Counted from the first letter of the stretch, positions 18,027 through 27,085 are shown. The stretch is 64,000 bases of DNA from Aestuariivirga sp. (GCA_030680855.1 JAUXUN010000069.1:57750-121749), one strand, 5' to 3'. The notes: generated from the letters alone by a model not told the origin. A program made the numbers and translations.

Positions 18027-19475
18027 ATGACTGACTTGCGTTTTTGTTCCGCTCTCGAAATGGCGCGCCTTCTGCGGGCCCGGAAAATCTCGGCGAAGGA
18101 GCTTCTGGAAGTCTGCCTCGATCAATATGCCCTGCACAATGACACGCTCAACGCGGTGATCGTGACAGATCTGGGCCGGGCCAAGCATGCCGCCATGGCT
18201 TCCGACAAGCGCCTGAAAAAGGGCAAGCCACTGGGACCCTTCGACGGGGTGCCGATGACGGCCAAGGAATCCTTCGACTGGAAAGGCACGCCGTCGACCT
18301 GGGGCGAGCCTGCCTACAAGGAAAACATCGCAACTTCGGACGCGGTGGCCATCACCCGCCTGACCGATGCGGGCGCAGTGATCTATGGCAAAACCAATGT
18401 GCCGCTGATGCTGGCGGATTGGCAGAGCTTCAACGCGGTTTACGGCACCACAAATAATCCCTGGGATGTGACGCGGGCGCCCGGCGGCTCATCGGGCGGT
18501 TCGGCGGTGGCGCTGGCCACGGGGATGAGTGCGCTCGAAATCGGTTCCGACATCGGGGCGTCGCTGCGCAACCCTGCGCATTATTGCGGGGTCTATGCCC
18601 ACAAGCCCACCTATGGCGTGGTGCCCTATCGCGGCCATCTCCTGAGCAATGTGCAGCCCAGTGACATATCCGTGGCGGGGCCCATGGCGCGCTCGGCAAA
18701 GGATCTCACCGCCATGCTGAAGCTGCTTGCGGGCACTGACGGCATCGCGGCGCGGGGCTTGAGCCTGCATCTTCCGGACCTCAAGCAGAAGACCTTCAAG
18801 GATTTTCGTGTCGCCGTGATGCTCAGCGATCCGGTGAGCGAGGTCGACCAGCCGGTGCAGGACCTGATTGCCAAGCTGGTGCAGTATCTCAGCAAAAAAG
18901 TGAAGAAGTTATCGCATGAGGCGCGGCCCGGCTTTAGCACGCGCGAAGCCATGGATATTTTCATCGCGCTGCTGCGTTCGGCCACCAGCCGCAGGCAATC
19001 GGATGCGGACTTCGACGCCAATGAAGCGCGGGTGGCGAATTTTGCGGCCGATGACGACAGCTATTACGCCAAGATGACGCGGGCCTATGTCATGCCGCAC
19101 CGTTCCTGGCTTATCGCCAATGAACGGCGGCACCAGATGCGGCTGTTGTGGGACCGCTTCTTCGATGATTGGGACGTGATGATCTGCCCAGCGGCAGCGT
19201 CCGCCGCTTTCCCGCATGACCAGGCGGGCGACCGCCATGAGCGCACCATCGAGGTGAATGGCAAGCGGGTTCCGACGACCGATCAATTGTTCTGGGCCGG
19301 TTATTCCTGCGGATTCTATTTGCCGTCAACGGTGGCGCCGCTTGGCCTGACGCCGCAGGGCCTGCCGTCGGGGGTGCAGATCATTACGCGGCAGTACGGC
19401 GATTACACGTCGCTGCGCTTTGCGGAATTGCTGGAAAAGGAATACGCAAGTTTTGTTCCTCCGCCAGGTTTTTAA
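18027..19475 (+). CDS. Amidase (amidase signature family)
   Basis: A 482-residue amidase. The Ser-cisSer-Lys triad can be placed at Lys80 (MTAKESFDW), Ser155 in the APGGSSGGSA loop and Ser179 in the GSDIGASLRNPA segment. The family hydrolyses carboxamides to acid and ammonia in the cytoplasm. The nucleophile loop reads SDIGAS, where many relatives have a TDxGGS-like sequence, a small variation. It is followed by a strong perfect hairpin (19488-19518). The substrate is unknown; a role in nitrogen recovery from amides fits the amine-using region. Confidence 0.88.
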   Translation: MTDLRFCSALEMARLLRARKISAKELLEVCLDQYALHNDTLNAVIVTDLGRAKHAAMASDKRLKKGKPLGPFDGVPMTAKESFDWKGTPSTWGEPAYKENIATSDAVAITRLTDAGAVIYGKTNVPLMLADWQSFNAVYGTTNNPWDVTRAPGGSSGGSAVALATGMSALEIGSDIGASLRNPAHYCGVYAHKPTYGVVPYRGHLLSNVQPSDISVAGPMARSAKDLTAMLKLLAGTDGIAARGLSLHLPDLKQKTFKDFRVAVMLSDPVSEVDQPVQDLIAKLVQYLSKKVKKLSHEARPGFSTREAMDIFIALLRSATSRRQSDADFDANEARVANFAADDDSYYAKMTRAYVMPHRSWLIANERRHQMRLLWDRFFDDWDVMICPAAASAAFPHDQAGDRHERTIEVNGKRVPTTDQLFWAGYSCGFYLPSTVAPLGLTPQGLPSGVQIITRQYGDYTSLRFAELLEKEYASFVPPPGF

Positions 19476-19487
19476 GGAACCAAGTTT

Positions 19488-19518
19488 CGTCATGGCCGGA
19501 TTTGATCCGGCCATGACG
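19488..19518. terminator. Perfect 13-bp hairpin between convergent genes
   Basis: CGTCATGGCCGGA, a TTTGA loop, then its exact complement. It lies between the amidase stop and the convergent secreted-protein gene, so it could end transcription from both sides. It lacks a T-run. The GGCCGG-TTTGA-CCGGCC core resembles one hairpin of the two-hairpin repeats at 12939 and 54451, so it may be a half copy. Confidence 0.6.
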
Positions 19519-19532
19519 AGCTTAGGCTTGCA

Positions 19533-20111
19533 CTAGTTTACGCATCTGATGGCCTTGAAACCGTCGCAGAAGCCCTGGTCGCACACGGCTCCCGTGCCGA
19601 TGAGGCGGGTTGGCGTGCTTGCACCAATGTTGTTGGCAACGGTGTAATTCTGCGCTTTGGCCCAGCCCTTCGACTGGCAGAATTTTTGTGCCGCAGGCTG
19701 GCCGCAGCCCACACCCCAGTCGACGCAGAGATCAAGCCGCATGCCGTTGAACTTCGGATTGAGGTAGACCTGTGTGTTAACGGGCGCCGGGTCGGGCTTG
19801 AAGCAGGTGACCTTGGCAAATCCGTCGCAATAGGCTTGGTCGCAAACAGCGCCAGTTGTAATCAGCCGGGTGGGCGTTGAGGCGCCAATGTTGTTTGCAA
19901 CGATATGGCTGGAAGACGTTTTAAAGCCCTTGCTGACGCACCAGGCGTCGGCCGCCGGCTTGCCGCAGCCGGTTCCCCAGTTCAGGCAAAGGTCAAGGCG
20001 CTGGGCCCCGACTTTGGGCTTGGCGAAGGATTGGCTTTCGGCATGGGCGCTACTTGCAAAAGACACGGCACAAATAATGGCGGAAAATGTGGTGGCGAGC
20101 AGGGTTTTCAT
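19533..20111 (-). CDS. Secreted Cys-rich protein with two tandem repeats
   Basis: A 192-residue protein with a clear signal peptide (cleavage after AHA near residue 24). The mature part is two copies of a roughly 75-residue module. Each begins RLDLC, continues through WGxGCGxPAA, has a middle Cys (WCVSKGF or FCQSKGW) and the block NNIGASTPTRLI-TGAVCDQ, and ends with C-D-G-F-x(4)-C. Each module has six cysteines, enough for three disulfides, so it is exported and folds in the periplasm or outside. I do not recognise a function. It stands alone between convergent neighbours. Confidence 0.75.
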   Translation of the reverse strand: MKTLLATTFSAIICAVSFASSAHAESQSFAKPKVGAQRLDLCLNWGTGCGKPAADAWCVSKGFKTSSSHIVANNIGASTPTRLITTGAVCDQAYCDGFAKVTCFKPDPAPVNTQVYLNPKFNGMRLDLCVDWGVGCGQPAAQKFCQSKGWAKAQNYTVANNIGASTPTRLIGTGAVCDQGFCDGFKAIRCVN

Positions 20112-20220
20112 GGCATTTCATCCCGAATGTTTAAGTTGGCGTTTTCCGGAATCGCTCCCGTTGCCAGTACACTCGTCTCCTGAAACCGAATGAGCCCTGA
20201 ACCCGCCGTTCAGGCGCGGT

Positions 20221-21027
20221 TCATTTTATCACTCTTGCAAAAAACTCTGTTTCGCGCGCCCAAGTCGTTTCCTCGAACAATACTTCATGGTCAGAGCCCT
20301 GGACAATTTCCAGTTCCTTCGGCTGGTTGGCGGCGGCAAACAGACGCCGGCCGAACTCAACCGGAATGAGCCCATCCTCTTCGCCGTGAATGATGAGCAG
20401 TGGAGCCACCACGGCAGCGATGAAATCGATAGATTTGAATTGGTCCTTCATCAGCGCATGAACCGGCAGCCACCAGTAGATTTTGGCGGCCACCTCAACG
20501 GTTGAGGTATAGGGCGCTTCAAGGGCCAAGGCCCCCACCTCGCGCTGTGCCGCAAGTTGCACGGCAACGCCGCTGCCGAGAGATTCGCCCAGCAGGGCAA
20601 TTCTGTTTGGCTCCACTCCTTTTGCGATGAGCCAGTCATAGGCCGCAGTGGCATCAGCGATGAGTCCCGCCTCGCTGGGCGCTCCGCTGCTGCCGCCAAA
20701 GCCGCGGTAGGAGAGATAGGCCACGCCAAGCCCGCGGGAATGATAATAGTTGAAGCGCAGGGGCCGGTCGCCGATCTCGCCGGCGTTGCCCTGGAAATAG
20801 AGAATGGTGGGCATGCCCGCCTTGGCCGGCGCATACCAGAGAATGATTTTCTCGCCGTCCGCCGTGGTCAGGGTTTCAACGCTGGCTCCGATAATGCCAA
20901 CACTTTCCGGGGTCAGGCCCTTGTTCTCCGGGTGATACTGCAGCTTGCGCTGGAACGCATACATGCCAAGTGCTGCGGCAGCGTAAGCCACGATGACAAA
21001 TACCACCAAGAACTTGACGAGACTCAT
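20221..21027 (-). CDS. Membrane-anchored alpha/beta hydrolase
   Basis: A 268-residue protein with one N-terminal membrane helix (residues 3-23), then an alpha/beta hydrolase fold with the nucleophile elbow GESLGSG, an acid in HGEEDGLIP and a His in GSDHEVLFE. It resembles the BEM46/ABHD13-like group, whose substrates are poorly known. Its ATG overlaps the cupin stop by 4 bases, so it is translated with that gene. It ends the minus-strand run that begins with creatinase. Confidence 0.85.
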   Translation of the reverse strand: MSLVKFLVVFVIVAYAAAALGMYAFQRKLQYHPENKGLTPESVGIIGASVETLTTADGEKIILWYAPAKAGMPTILYFQGNAGEIGDRPLRFNYYHSRGLGVAYLSYRGFGGSSGAPSEAGLIADATAAYDWLIAKGVEPNRIALLGESLGSGVAVQLAAQREVGALALEAPYTSTVEVAAKIYWWLPVHALMKDQFKSIDFIAAVVAPLLIIHGEEDGLIPVEFGRRLFAAANQPKELEIVQGSDHEVLFEETTWARETEFFARVIK

Positions 21028-21647
21028 GCATCAACCAGTTTGGCGGGGGTATGGGTATCTTTTGTCCAGCACCATACGGCCAGCATGGGCTGGTCCGCCG
21101 TCTTCGTTGCATGATGGACCATTGGCGCATGATAGATCACGGCTCCCGCCTGTTTTGTTTCAAAGCTGCCTGCGCCCTGCTTCCATTCGGTTGGCCCGGT
21201 GAGCGGCCAGTAAAGTTCAGGAGCGGGGTGGTAGTGGTCCTTGTAGTGGCGGTGCGGCCCGAGCATCAGAAGGCCGAGGATGAAATCATCGCCCTTGAAA
21301 AATCCCTGCGGCCCGACGATCTCACACCAGCCATAATTCTCGCTGAACCCCGCGCCCAGAATTTCATCAGTATAGGATTTTGCTTGCAGCCATCTGAGAT
21401 GGCCATCAGCTGCGGCAATTGCGGCTGCCAGTTCGGACTCAAGCATCATGGTTTCGGCAATCGTCCCGGCGAAGTAGCGTGTGACGGGCAAACCCTGCGG
21501 ACGCGGTTCGACGAGATCTTCCCGCGTCATGTCCTGGGCGGCCAGACGCTGCAACACCACGTCCACATTGCTGCCGCCGCGCGCATGAAGCCCGCGGGCA
21601 ATGGCACCCACCAGCCAGCGCGCATCATTATAGAGGTCATCGCTCAT
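21024..21647 (-). CDS. Cupin of the DMSP lyase (DddL/DddQ-like) family
   Basis: A 207-residue protein with an N-terminal helical part and a C-terminal cupin. The first cupin motif is HYHPAPELYWPLTG (metal ligands His138, His140, Glu144, with Tyr146), and His178 lies in the second motif PMVHHATKT. This is the arrangement of the DMSP_lyase family, where DddQ and DddL cleave dimethylsulfoniopropionate to dimethylsulfide and acrylate. Many relatives have no shown activity on DMSP, so activity is unproven. The start is the ATG at 21647; another ATG four codons earlier is possible. It lies between an Fe-dependent alcohol dehydrogenase and a hydrolase on the same strand. Confidence 0.72.
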   Translation of the reverse strand: MSDDLYNDARWLVGAIARGLHARGGSNVDVVLQRLAAQDMTREDLVEPRPQGLPVTRYFAGTIAETMMLESELAAAIAAADGHLRWLQAKSYTDEILGAGFSENYGWCEIVGPQGFFKGDDFILGLLMLGPHRHYKDHYHPAPELYWPLTGPTEWKQGAGSFETKQAGAVIYHAPMVHHATKTADQPMLAVWCWTKDTHTPAKLVDA

Positions 21648-21683
21648 GGCGCGCACCATGGCGGCGTGACCTTTGAGGGAGTG

Positions 21684-22826
21684 TTAATGAAGATCGTAAA
21701 CAAGCCGGGCCAACTCCACCAATTCCGCATCACTGGGATAGCGCAGATTTGACTTCCGCATCGGGGCATTTGCGGGACTGGCCATGTGCTCGGCCAAAAG
21801 CTCCGGCCTGCCCAGATCAAGGCCATCACCTTCCAGCGAAATTTTCATGCCCGTTGCCCGCACGAGACGGTCATAGGCGGCGATGGGATCGGCCGCGGCC
21901 ATGGCCTTTGCCACCCGGGCATAGGCCTCAGGCGCCCCATGGGACACCCATTTCATGGTGGCCAGCATGGCAAGCCCCGTGGCCCTCCCGTGGGGGATGG
22001 GCGCCAGATCGGCCATGGCATGGGAGATGTTATGGGCCAGCGCCGTGCCGCAATTATCGATGGCAATGCCGCCATAGCAGGAACCGAGAAGGAGGGCACC
22101 CCGCGCCTCGATGTCGTTCGGATTCTTGACGGCGCGCTCGAGATTTTCCGAGATCAGCGAAATGGCTTTCAAAGCGTAGAGATCATTGCCATCGGTGCGG
22201 TGTTTGTTGGTGGCTGCTTCAATGGCGTGGACCAGGGCGTCAAGCCCGGTTGCGGCGGTGATGTGGGGCGGCACGCCCACGGTGAGTTCCGGATCAAGAA
22301 TGGCTATTTGGGGTTTCAGTTCGTCGCCCCAGGCCCAGGTCTTCACCTTCGCCGCGTTGGCGAAAACCGCAACGCGGGTGACTTCCGAGCCGGTGCCCGC
22401 CGTGGTGGGCACGGCAATGATGGGCAGAATGTTTTTCGGCAAGGGCGTTTCACACAACTGGTAGCTTTGGGCGGGAAGCCCAGAGGCGGCGCAGGCAGCC
22501 ACGAGTTTTGCCGTATCAAGGGCCGAGCCGCCGCCCAGGCCGACAATGGCCTTGGCCTGCATCGCCCGGGCAATGCCGCTGGCGGCATCAATCTCGGCGG
22601 CTTTTGGTTCGCCCTTCAAGCCATCAAAAACCTGCGCTTCCAGTCCGGCTGTTTTCAGGCTTTCCAGCACCCGCCCGGTTATGCCCAGGGTGGTGAGCAT
22701 GGGATCGGCCACAACAAGGACGGCAGCGCCTTTCCCGGCTAAGCCCTCGACCTTGACGGCGAGATCAGCAATGCGCCCTGCCCCAAAGATGATTTCAGGA
22801 AGGCGGGAAAGGGTAAAGGACTGCAT
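21684..22826 (-). CDS. Iron-containing alcohol dehydrogenase
   Basis: A 380-residue group III alcohol dehydrogenase. The NAD(P)-binding GGGSALDTAKL motif, the IAVPTTAGTGSEVT block and the iron-ligand region (DALVHAIEA, then NCGTALAHNISHAM) are present. It oxidises a small alcohol or reduces an aldehyde or ketone; some relatives are maleylacetate reductases and DddB of DMSP pathways is of this family. The start at 22826 has a GGAAG ribosome site; an upstream extension is not supported. It precedes the cupin gene by 36 bases. Confidence 0.88.
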   Translation of the reverse strand: MQSFTLSRLPEIIFGAGRIADLAVKVEGLAGKGAAVLVVADPMLTTLGITGRVLESLKTAGLEAQVFDGLKGEPKAAEIDAASGIARAMQAKAIVGLGGGSALDTAKLVAACAASGLPAQSYQLCETPLPKNILPIIAVPTTAGTGSEVTRVAVFANAAKVKTWAWGDELKPQIAILDPELTVGVPPHITAATGLDALVHAIEAATNKHRTDGNDLYALKAISLISENLERAVKNPNDIEARGALLLGSCYGGIAIDNCGTALAHNISHAMADLAPIPHGRATGLAMLATMKWVSHGAPEAYARVAKAMAAADPIAAYDRLVRATGMKISLEGDGLDLGRPELLAEHMASPANAPMRKSNLRYPSDAELVELARLVYDLH

Positions 22827-22906
22827 GGGGACTTCCGTATGGTGAGACTTCCATCCGCTTATGTCTCGCATGGAAGGCGGTCAAGCGTGAAGCATTTTCA
22901 CCTAAT

Positions 22907-23623
22907 TCAAGAAACTCCCGGCCCGGTGATCTCGCGCAGCAGCTTGCGGTAGATGGCATCGGCGTAGGCGGCATAGTCATTGGCGGGGACCACAAAATGC
23001 CCCTCGCCGCCCACCACCTGGTTCTGGAAATAGATATCGAGGGTTGGCCATTCATTGAGAATGGTGAGCGCGTTGATGGTGATGCCCTGGGCCACCAGCC
23101 GGTCACGCACCGCATTCACCGGGACGCCCACATTGTTGCGCCCGTCGGAGGAGATATCGATCACCAGGCGCTGGGCCCGGGGGGCCTTGGTGAGAAGGGC
23201 CGCCGAATAAAGCAGCGCGCTTGAAATCGAGGTGCCGCCCTCGGCGAGCTTGCGCGGCATGCCGGCCAGGGTTTCGCCAAAGAGATCGCCATCCTCCTCG
23301 GTTTCCAGAATGGTCCAGGGCATGGCCACCACCTGGTTGGATTCATCGGACCATTGCACCACGCTCACGGCGATGCGCTGCAGGTTTCCCAGGGCAATGG
23401 CGCGCTTGACTTCGGGTTTCCGGAACGCCGCTCCGAGGCCTTTCATTTGCAGGGCGAATTCACGGAAGTCCACACTGAAGGAACAATCCACCGCAAGCAC
23501 CAGGGCCAGGTCAACTTCGAATTCCTGCGCGCGGGTAGTCGGGGTTGGCGCCGTCAGGGCAAAGATGAGGAATGCCGCGGCCACAACACGCTTTGCCCAG
23601 AACCTGGCGTGTTGCATCGGCAT
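22907..23623 (-). CDS. DUF1194 secreted VWA-like protein, copy 1
   Basis: A 238-residue protein with a signal peptide (cleavage near residue 32) and a von Willebrand A-like domain. The metal-binding DxSxS motif is DCSFSVD, followed by VIDISSDGRNNVG. It is a DUF1194 protein, a family with no settled role. It starts 12 bases after the ABC ATPase stop with a strong AGGAGG site, so the two are co-transcribed. It is a paralogue of the gene at 43026-43712. Confidence 0.85.
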   Translation of the reverse strand: MPMQHARFWAKRVVAAAFLIFALTAPTPTTRAQEFEVDLALVLAVDCSFSVDFREFALQMKGLGAAFRKPEVKRAIALGNLQRIAVSVVQWSDESNQVVAMPWTILETEEDGDLFGETLAGMPRKLAEGGTSISSALLYSAALLTKAPRAQRLVIDISSDGRNNVGVPVNAVRDRLVAQGITINALTILNEWPTLDIYFQNQVVGGEGHFVVPANDYAAYADAIYRKLLREITGPGVS

Positions 23624-23635
23624 TTCCTCCTCCTG

Positions 23636-24754
23636 CTAGTGGTGCAATTCGATATAATCCAAAGCGCGGCAATCCTTCACCGACCAGCCCACATTCACCG
23701 TCTTGCCATGGGAGATGGCCTCATTGCTGGCCTTGTTGGGCACTTTCACAATAAAATTGTCATGGCCGGCCACTTCGAGCCGGGCGCGGATATGATCGCC
23801 GAGATAAATAAGTTCAGCGATCTTGCCGCGCAGCAACACATCCACATTCTTGGCCAGCGGGTTGATTTCCACGCGCTCGGGCCGGATCGACAACAGGGTG
23901 CGCTGACCCTTGGCACCGACATTGACCGCAAGGGCTTTCACCACGTCACTGGAATCAAGTTTCACAGTAGCGATGTTATCACGATCCACGTCGGAGATCA
24001 CGCCTTTCAATTTGTTATTTTCGCCAATGAACTGGGCCACGAAGGAATTCTGGGGGCGCTCATAGAGTTCATCGGGGGTGGAGAGTTGCTGGACGACGCC
24101 GTCGTTGAACACGGCAATGCGGTTCGACATCGTCAGCGCTTCAGCCTGGTCGTGGGTGACGTAGACGATGGTCACGCCCAGGCGCTCATGGATGTGCTTG
24201 ATTTCATATTGCATCTGTTCGCGGAGCTGCTTGTCAAGTGCTCCCAGCGGTTCATCCATCAGCACGAGATCGGGCTCAAACACCAGGGCGCGGGCCACGG
24301 CAATGCGCTGCTGCTGGCCGCCGGAGAGCTGGCCGGGCCTGCGGCTGGCCATCTGCGGAAGCTCCACGAGTTTGAGAATGCTCTTAACGCGGTCCTCAAT
24401 CTCGGCCTTGCCCATGTTGCGCACCTGCAAGGGGAAGGCCAGGTTTTCGGCCACGGTCATGTGGGGAAACAGGGCGTAGTTCTGGAACACCATGCCAATG
24501 CCGCGCTTGTGTGGCGGCGTGTTGTTGATGGGCTTGCCCTTCACATAGATTTCGCCATGGGTTGCCGGCTCAAAACCCGCCAGCATCATCAGGGTGGTGG
24601 TTTTGCCGGAGCCGGAAGGCCCCAGCATGGTGAGGAATTCACCTTTGGCAATATCGAGGTTGAGATCCTTCACAACCAGGGTTTCGCCGTCATAGCTCTT
24701 TTGAACCTTGGAAAACCTGACCATGGGTTCATTGCCTGCTGCAGCAGTATTCAT
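23636..24754 (-). CDS. ABC transporter ATP-binding protein (PotA/UgpC type)
   Basis: A 372-residue ATPase with Walker [11 protein letters not shown], signature [15 protein letters not shown], Walker B LVLMDEP and a C-terminal TOBE domain (about residues 280-365). This is the importer type used for polyamines, glycerol-3-phosphate, sugars or iron. No permease or binding protein lies beside it, so its partners must be elsewhere. It lies between creatinase and the DUF1194 gene on the same strand, which hints at uptake of a guanidino or amine compound, but this is inference. Confidence 0.88.
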   Translation of the reverse strand: MNTAAAGNEPMVRFSKVQKSYDGETLVVKDLNLDIAKGEFLTMLGPSGSGKTTTLMMLAGFEPATHGEIYVKGKPINNTPPHKRGIGMVFQNYALFPHMTVAENLAFPLQVRNMGKAEIEDRVKSILKLVELPQMASRRPGQLSGGQQQRIAVARALVFEPDLVLMDEPLGALDKQLREQMQYEIKHIHERLGVTIVYVTHDQAEALTMSNRIAVFNDGVVQQLSTPDELYERPQNSFVAQFIGENNKLKGVISDVDRDNIATVKLDSSDVVKALAVNVGAKGQRTLLSIRPERVEINPLAKNVDVLLRGKIAELIYLGDHIRARLEVAGHDNFIVKVPNKASNEAISHGKTVNVGWSVKDCRALDYIELHH

Positions 24755-24823
24755 CCGTTTATCGCCTCGCCCTTGTTTTTGAGGCTATATTATGCGGTCA
24801 GGGAAAAAAGGGAAGCGATGATA

Positions 24824-26068
24824 TTAGCGCAGCTTGCCCTTCTTCTTTTTGGCCTTCACGATCAGGTGTTCCGGGCCATAGGGAAAGCCGGTGATATTGC
24901 GGTTGCCTTTTTCGGTGATCACCAGGATGTCATGCTCACGGTAGCCGCCTGCCCCCCTCTGGCCCTCAGGGATCATGATCATCGGTTCCATGGACACCAC
25001 CATGCCGGGTTCGAGCACCGTGTCGCAATCCTCGCGGAGCTCCAGTCCCGCCTCCCGGCCATAATAGTGGCAGAGCGCGCCGAAGGAATGGCCATAGCCA
25101 AAGGTGCGGTATTTCAGCAGGTCGTGCTGGGCGTAGATGTCATTGAGCGAGCGGGCGATATCGGAGCACCTGGCGCCCGGCACCAGTAGTTTCTTTCCCA
25201 CATCGTGGACATGGCAATTCATTTCCCACATCTTGAGGTGCTCCTTGCTGGCGCTTTCAGCAAAGAGTGTTCGTTCGAGGGCCACGTAATAGCCTGCCAC
25301 CATGGGGAAGCAGTTGAGCGAGAGAATGTCGCCGTGCCTGATTTTGCGGCTGGTTACCGGATTATGGGCGCCATCGGTGTTGATACCGGATTGAAACCAG
25401 GTCCAGGTGTCCATCAGTTCCGCTTGGGGCCAGACCCTGGCGATTTCGCGCACCATTGCGCCGGTGGCGTGGAGCGCCACTTCATGCTCCGGCACGCCCA
25501 CGGCAATGGCTTCCACGCAGGCCGCCCCGCCGATATCGGCAATCCGGGTCATTTTGCTGATGTGCCTGATCTCCTCGCCGGATTTGATCATGCGCATTTT
25601 CATTGCGGCGGCTGCCACATCGACAAACTCCACGCCCGGAAAGGCGTCCTGCAGGCCTTTGCGGAAATCGACGCTGACGTGGTCGAGCTCAACGCCAATA
25701 CGCCTGGCACCCTTGATCAGCCCCTGAACCGCCGTGAAATAGTTTTCCCTGGACCAGTCGGTGTAGGTCACGTTGTCGCCAAAGGTGCGCCTGGCGGGCT
25801 GGCCGCCGTCGATGGCAGCACTCACGGTGGTCGCCGCCTTCTGGGTGATCACCAGGCCGTATTTGCGACCGAAGGAACAATAGAGGAAGTCGGCGAGGTA
25901 GCAGATGTTGTGGTAGCTGGTGAACAGGCAGGCATCGACATTGCTTTTGGCCATCCAGCCACGAATCCTCTCCTGCCGCCCCTGCATTTCATCGCCTGAG
26001 AAGGTGGGCTTGGGTGGTTTTCCGTTGGCGCGGTAATCAACCAGGCTCGGGCGCTGGGCAGAAGTCAT
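24824..26068 (-). CDS. Creatinase (creatine amidinohydrolase)
   Basis: A 414-residue M24-fold enzyme. It is not a generic Xaa-Pro peptidase: it matches creatinase along its length, with SYHNICYLADFLYCSFGRKY, then DGGQPARRTFGDN, then FQSGINTDGAHNPVT (catalytic His235 by analogy with His232 of the Pseudomonas enzyme) and GYGHSFGALCHYYGREAG. It hydrolyses creatine to sarcosine and urea in the cytoplasm, and sarcosine is the substrate of SoxBDAG encoded in this window. The start at 26068 has a GGAGG site 6 bases ahead. It is divergent from a LysR gene across a 101-base gap with a palindrome. No creatininase or urease gene is seen here. Confidence 0.9.
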   Translation of the reverse strand: MTSAQRPSLVDYRANGKPPKPTFSGDEMQGRQERIRGWMAKSNVDACLFTSYHNICYLADFLYCSFGRKYGLVITQKAATTVSAAIDGGQPARRTFGDNVTYTDWSRENYFTAVQGLIKGARRIGVELDHVSVDFRKGLQDAFPGVEFVDVAAAAMKMRMIKSGEEIRHISKMTRIADIGGAACVEAIAVGVPEHEVALHATGAMVREIARVWPQAELMDTWTWFQSGINTDGAHNPVTSRKIRHGDILSLNCFPMVAGYYVALERTLFAESASKEHLKMWEMNCHVHDVGKKLLVPGARCSDIARSLNDIYAQHDLLKYRTFGYGHSFGALCHYYGREAGLELREDCDTVLEPGMVVSMEPMIMIPEGQRGAGGYREHDILVITEKGNRNITGFPYGPEHLIVKAKKKKGKLR

Positions 26069-26132
26069 TGTCGTCCTCCAAAATCTGGCTGGTCTTTTGG
26101 GGGCCACGTGGGGCTTGAGTCAAAAGATGATC

Positions 26133-26151
26133 ACTCACATAATACATGAGT
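26133..26151. promoter_or_regulatory. Palindrome in the creatinase/LysR gap, candidate operator
   Basis: ACTCA-N9-TGAGT with an AT-rich centre. It lies about 65 bases upstream of the creatinase start, a usual distance for a LysR activator site, and just ahead of the LysR gene if that gene starts at GTG 26170. Confidence 0.5.
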
Positions 26152-26169
26152 TATTTTCATGGAGCCATC

Positions 26170-27069
26170 GTGGCGCGCCTTCCTCCCCTGAATGCCCTGA
26201 AATGCTTTGAAGCGGCGGCCCGCGGCAACAGCTTTTCCAAGGCAGCCGATGAACTGCATGTCACCCAGTCGGCGGTGAGCCATCAGATCCGCCAGCTCGA
26301 GGAATGGTTTGGCGTGGCGCTTTTTGACCGCCAGGGCCGCCAGACCCTGCCGACGCCGGAAGGGGTGGAACTGGCCGCTTCCATGGCGGAGGCTTTCGGG
26401 ATCATTGGGGCAGCCTGCCAGCGCATTGCCAAGAGTGACGGGAAGGCTTCCCTCACCATCGCCGCCATTCCCTCCATCGCAACAATCTGGCTCATACCGC
26501 GCCTGCCCGCCTTCATGCGCCAGCACCCGGAGATCAATGTCCGCCTGATGCATGCGATCTATGACCAGCCGGTTGATTTCGACGATGTGGATCTGGCCAT
26601 TTCCTATGGCGACTGGGACGACGCGCCGGCCCATGCCACCAAGTTTCTTGAGGGCGTTTCGGTTCCGGTCTGCAATCCCGCCTATCTCAGCCAGATGGGG
26701 CCATTCGCGGACCCCGCCGATCTGCTGAAGTGCTGCCTGCTGCATGACCTCGACCGGAGGCCGTGGTCGCGCTGGTTCAAGGCGGCAGGCGTGAAGCTTG
26801 ATGATCCGCTGCCTGGCCCGCTGTTTGAGGGCTTCAATCTGCTGCATTCGGCCATGCTGGCAAGCCAGGGCGTGGGGCTGGCGCCCACCGCCATTCTCGA
26901 CGATGATCTGAAAAGCGGCAGGCTGATCCGGCTTTTTGAAACCGAAGTGCTGCACGAAAAGGCCTATTACATTTCCGAGCCCGCCACGCCGCGGCTGAGC
27001 CGGGCGGCTGAGGTTAGGATTTTCAAGGACTGGCTGTTGGAAGAAGTTACGGTTGATTGGCGCAAGTGA
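26170..27069 (+). CDS. LysR-family regulator (GcvA type), probably controlling creatinase
   Basis: A 299-residue regulator with the HTH at residues 4-62 (LPPLNALKCFEAAARGNSF, then TQSAVSHQIRQLEEW) and a GcvA-like effector domain. I choose GTG 26170 because a GGAG ribosome site lies 5 bases ahead and the protein then begins just before the HTH, as is normal. An ATG at 26146 is in frame, but it lies inside the ACTCA/TGAGT palindrome. The gene is divergent from creatinase, so creatine, sarcosine or a related compound is a likely effector. That is inference from position. Confidence 0.87.
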   Translation: MARLPPLNALKCFEAAARGNSFSKAADELHVTQSAVSHQIRQLEEWFGVALFDRQGRQTLPTPEGVELAASMAEAFGIIGAACQRIAKSDGKASLTIAAIPSIATIWLIPRLPAFMRQHPEINVRLMHAIYDQPVDFDDVDLAISYGDWDDAPAHATKFLEGVSVPVCNPAYLSQMGPFADPADLLKCCLLHDLDRRPWSRWFKAAGVKLDDPLPGPLFEGFNLLHSAMLASQGVGLAPTAILDDDLKSGRLIRLFETEVLHEKAYYISEPATPRLSRAAEVRIFKDWLLEEVTVDWRK

Positions 27070-27085
27070 TTTTTTCAGGGAGCAC

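Noticed and set aside
23354..25189. A 611-codon open frame on the plus strand
   Set aside because: It is antisense to the DUF1194, ABC ATPase and creatinase genes, which all have clear motifs. Its own product is His/Gly/Ala-rich with no domain, as expected from a GC-rich opposite strand.
24824..26068. Reading this gene as an Xaa-Pro aminopeptidase
   Set aside because: The FLYCSFGR and FQSGINTDGAHNPVT segments are specific to creatinase.
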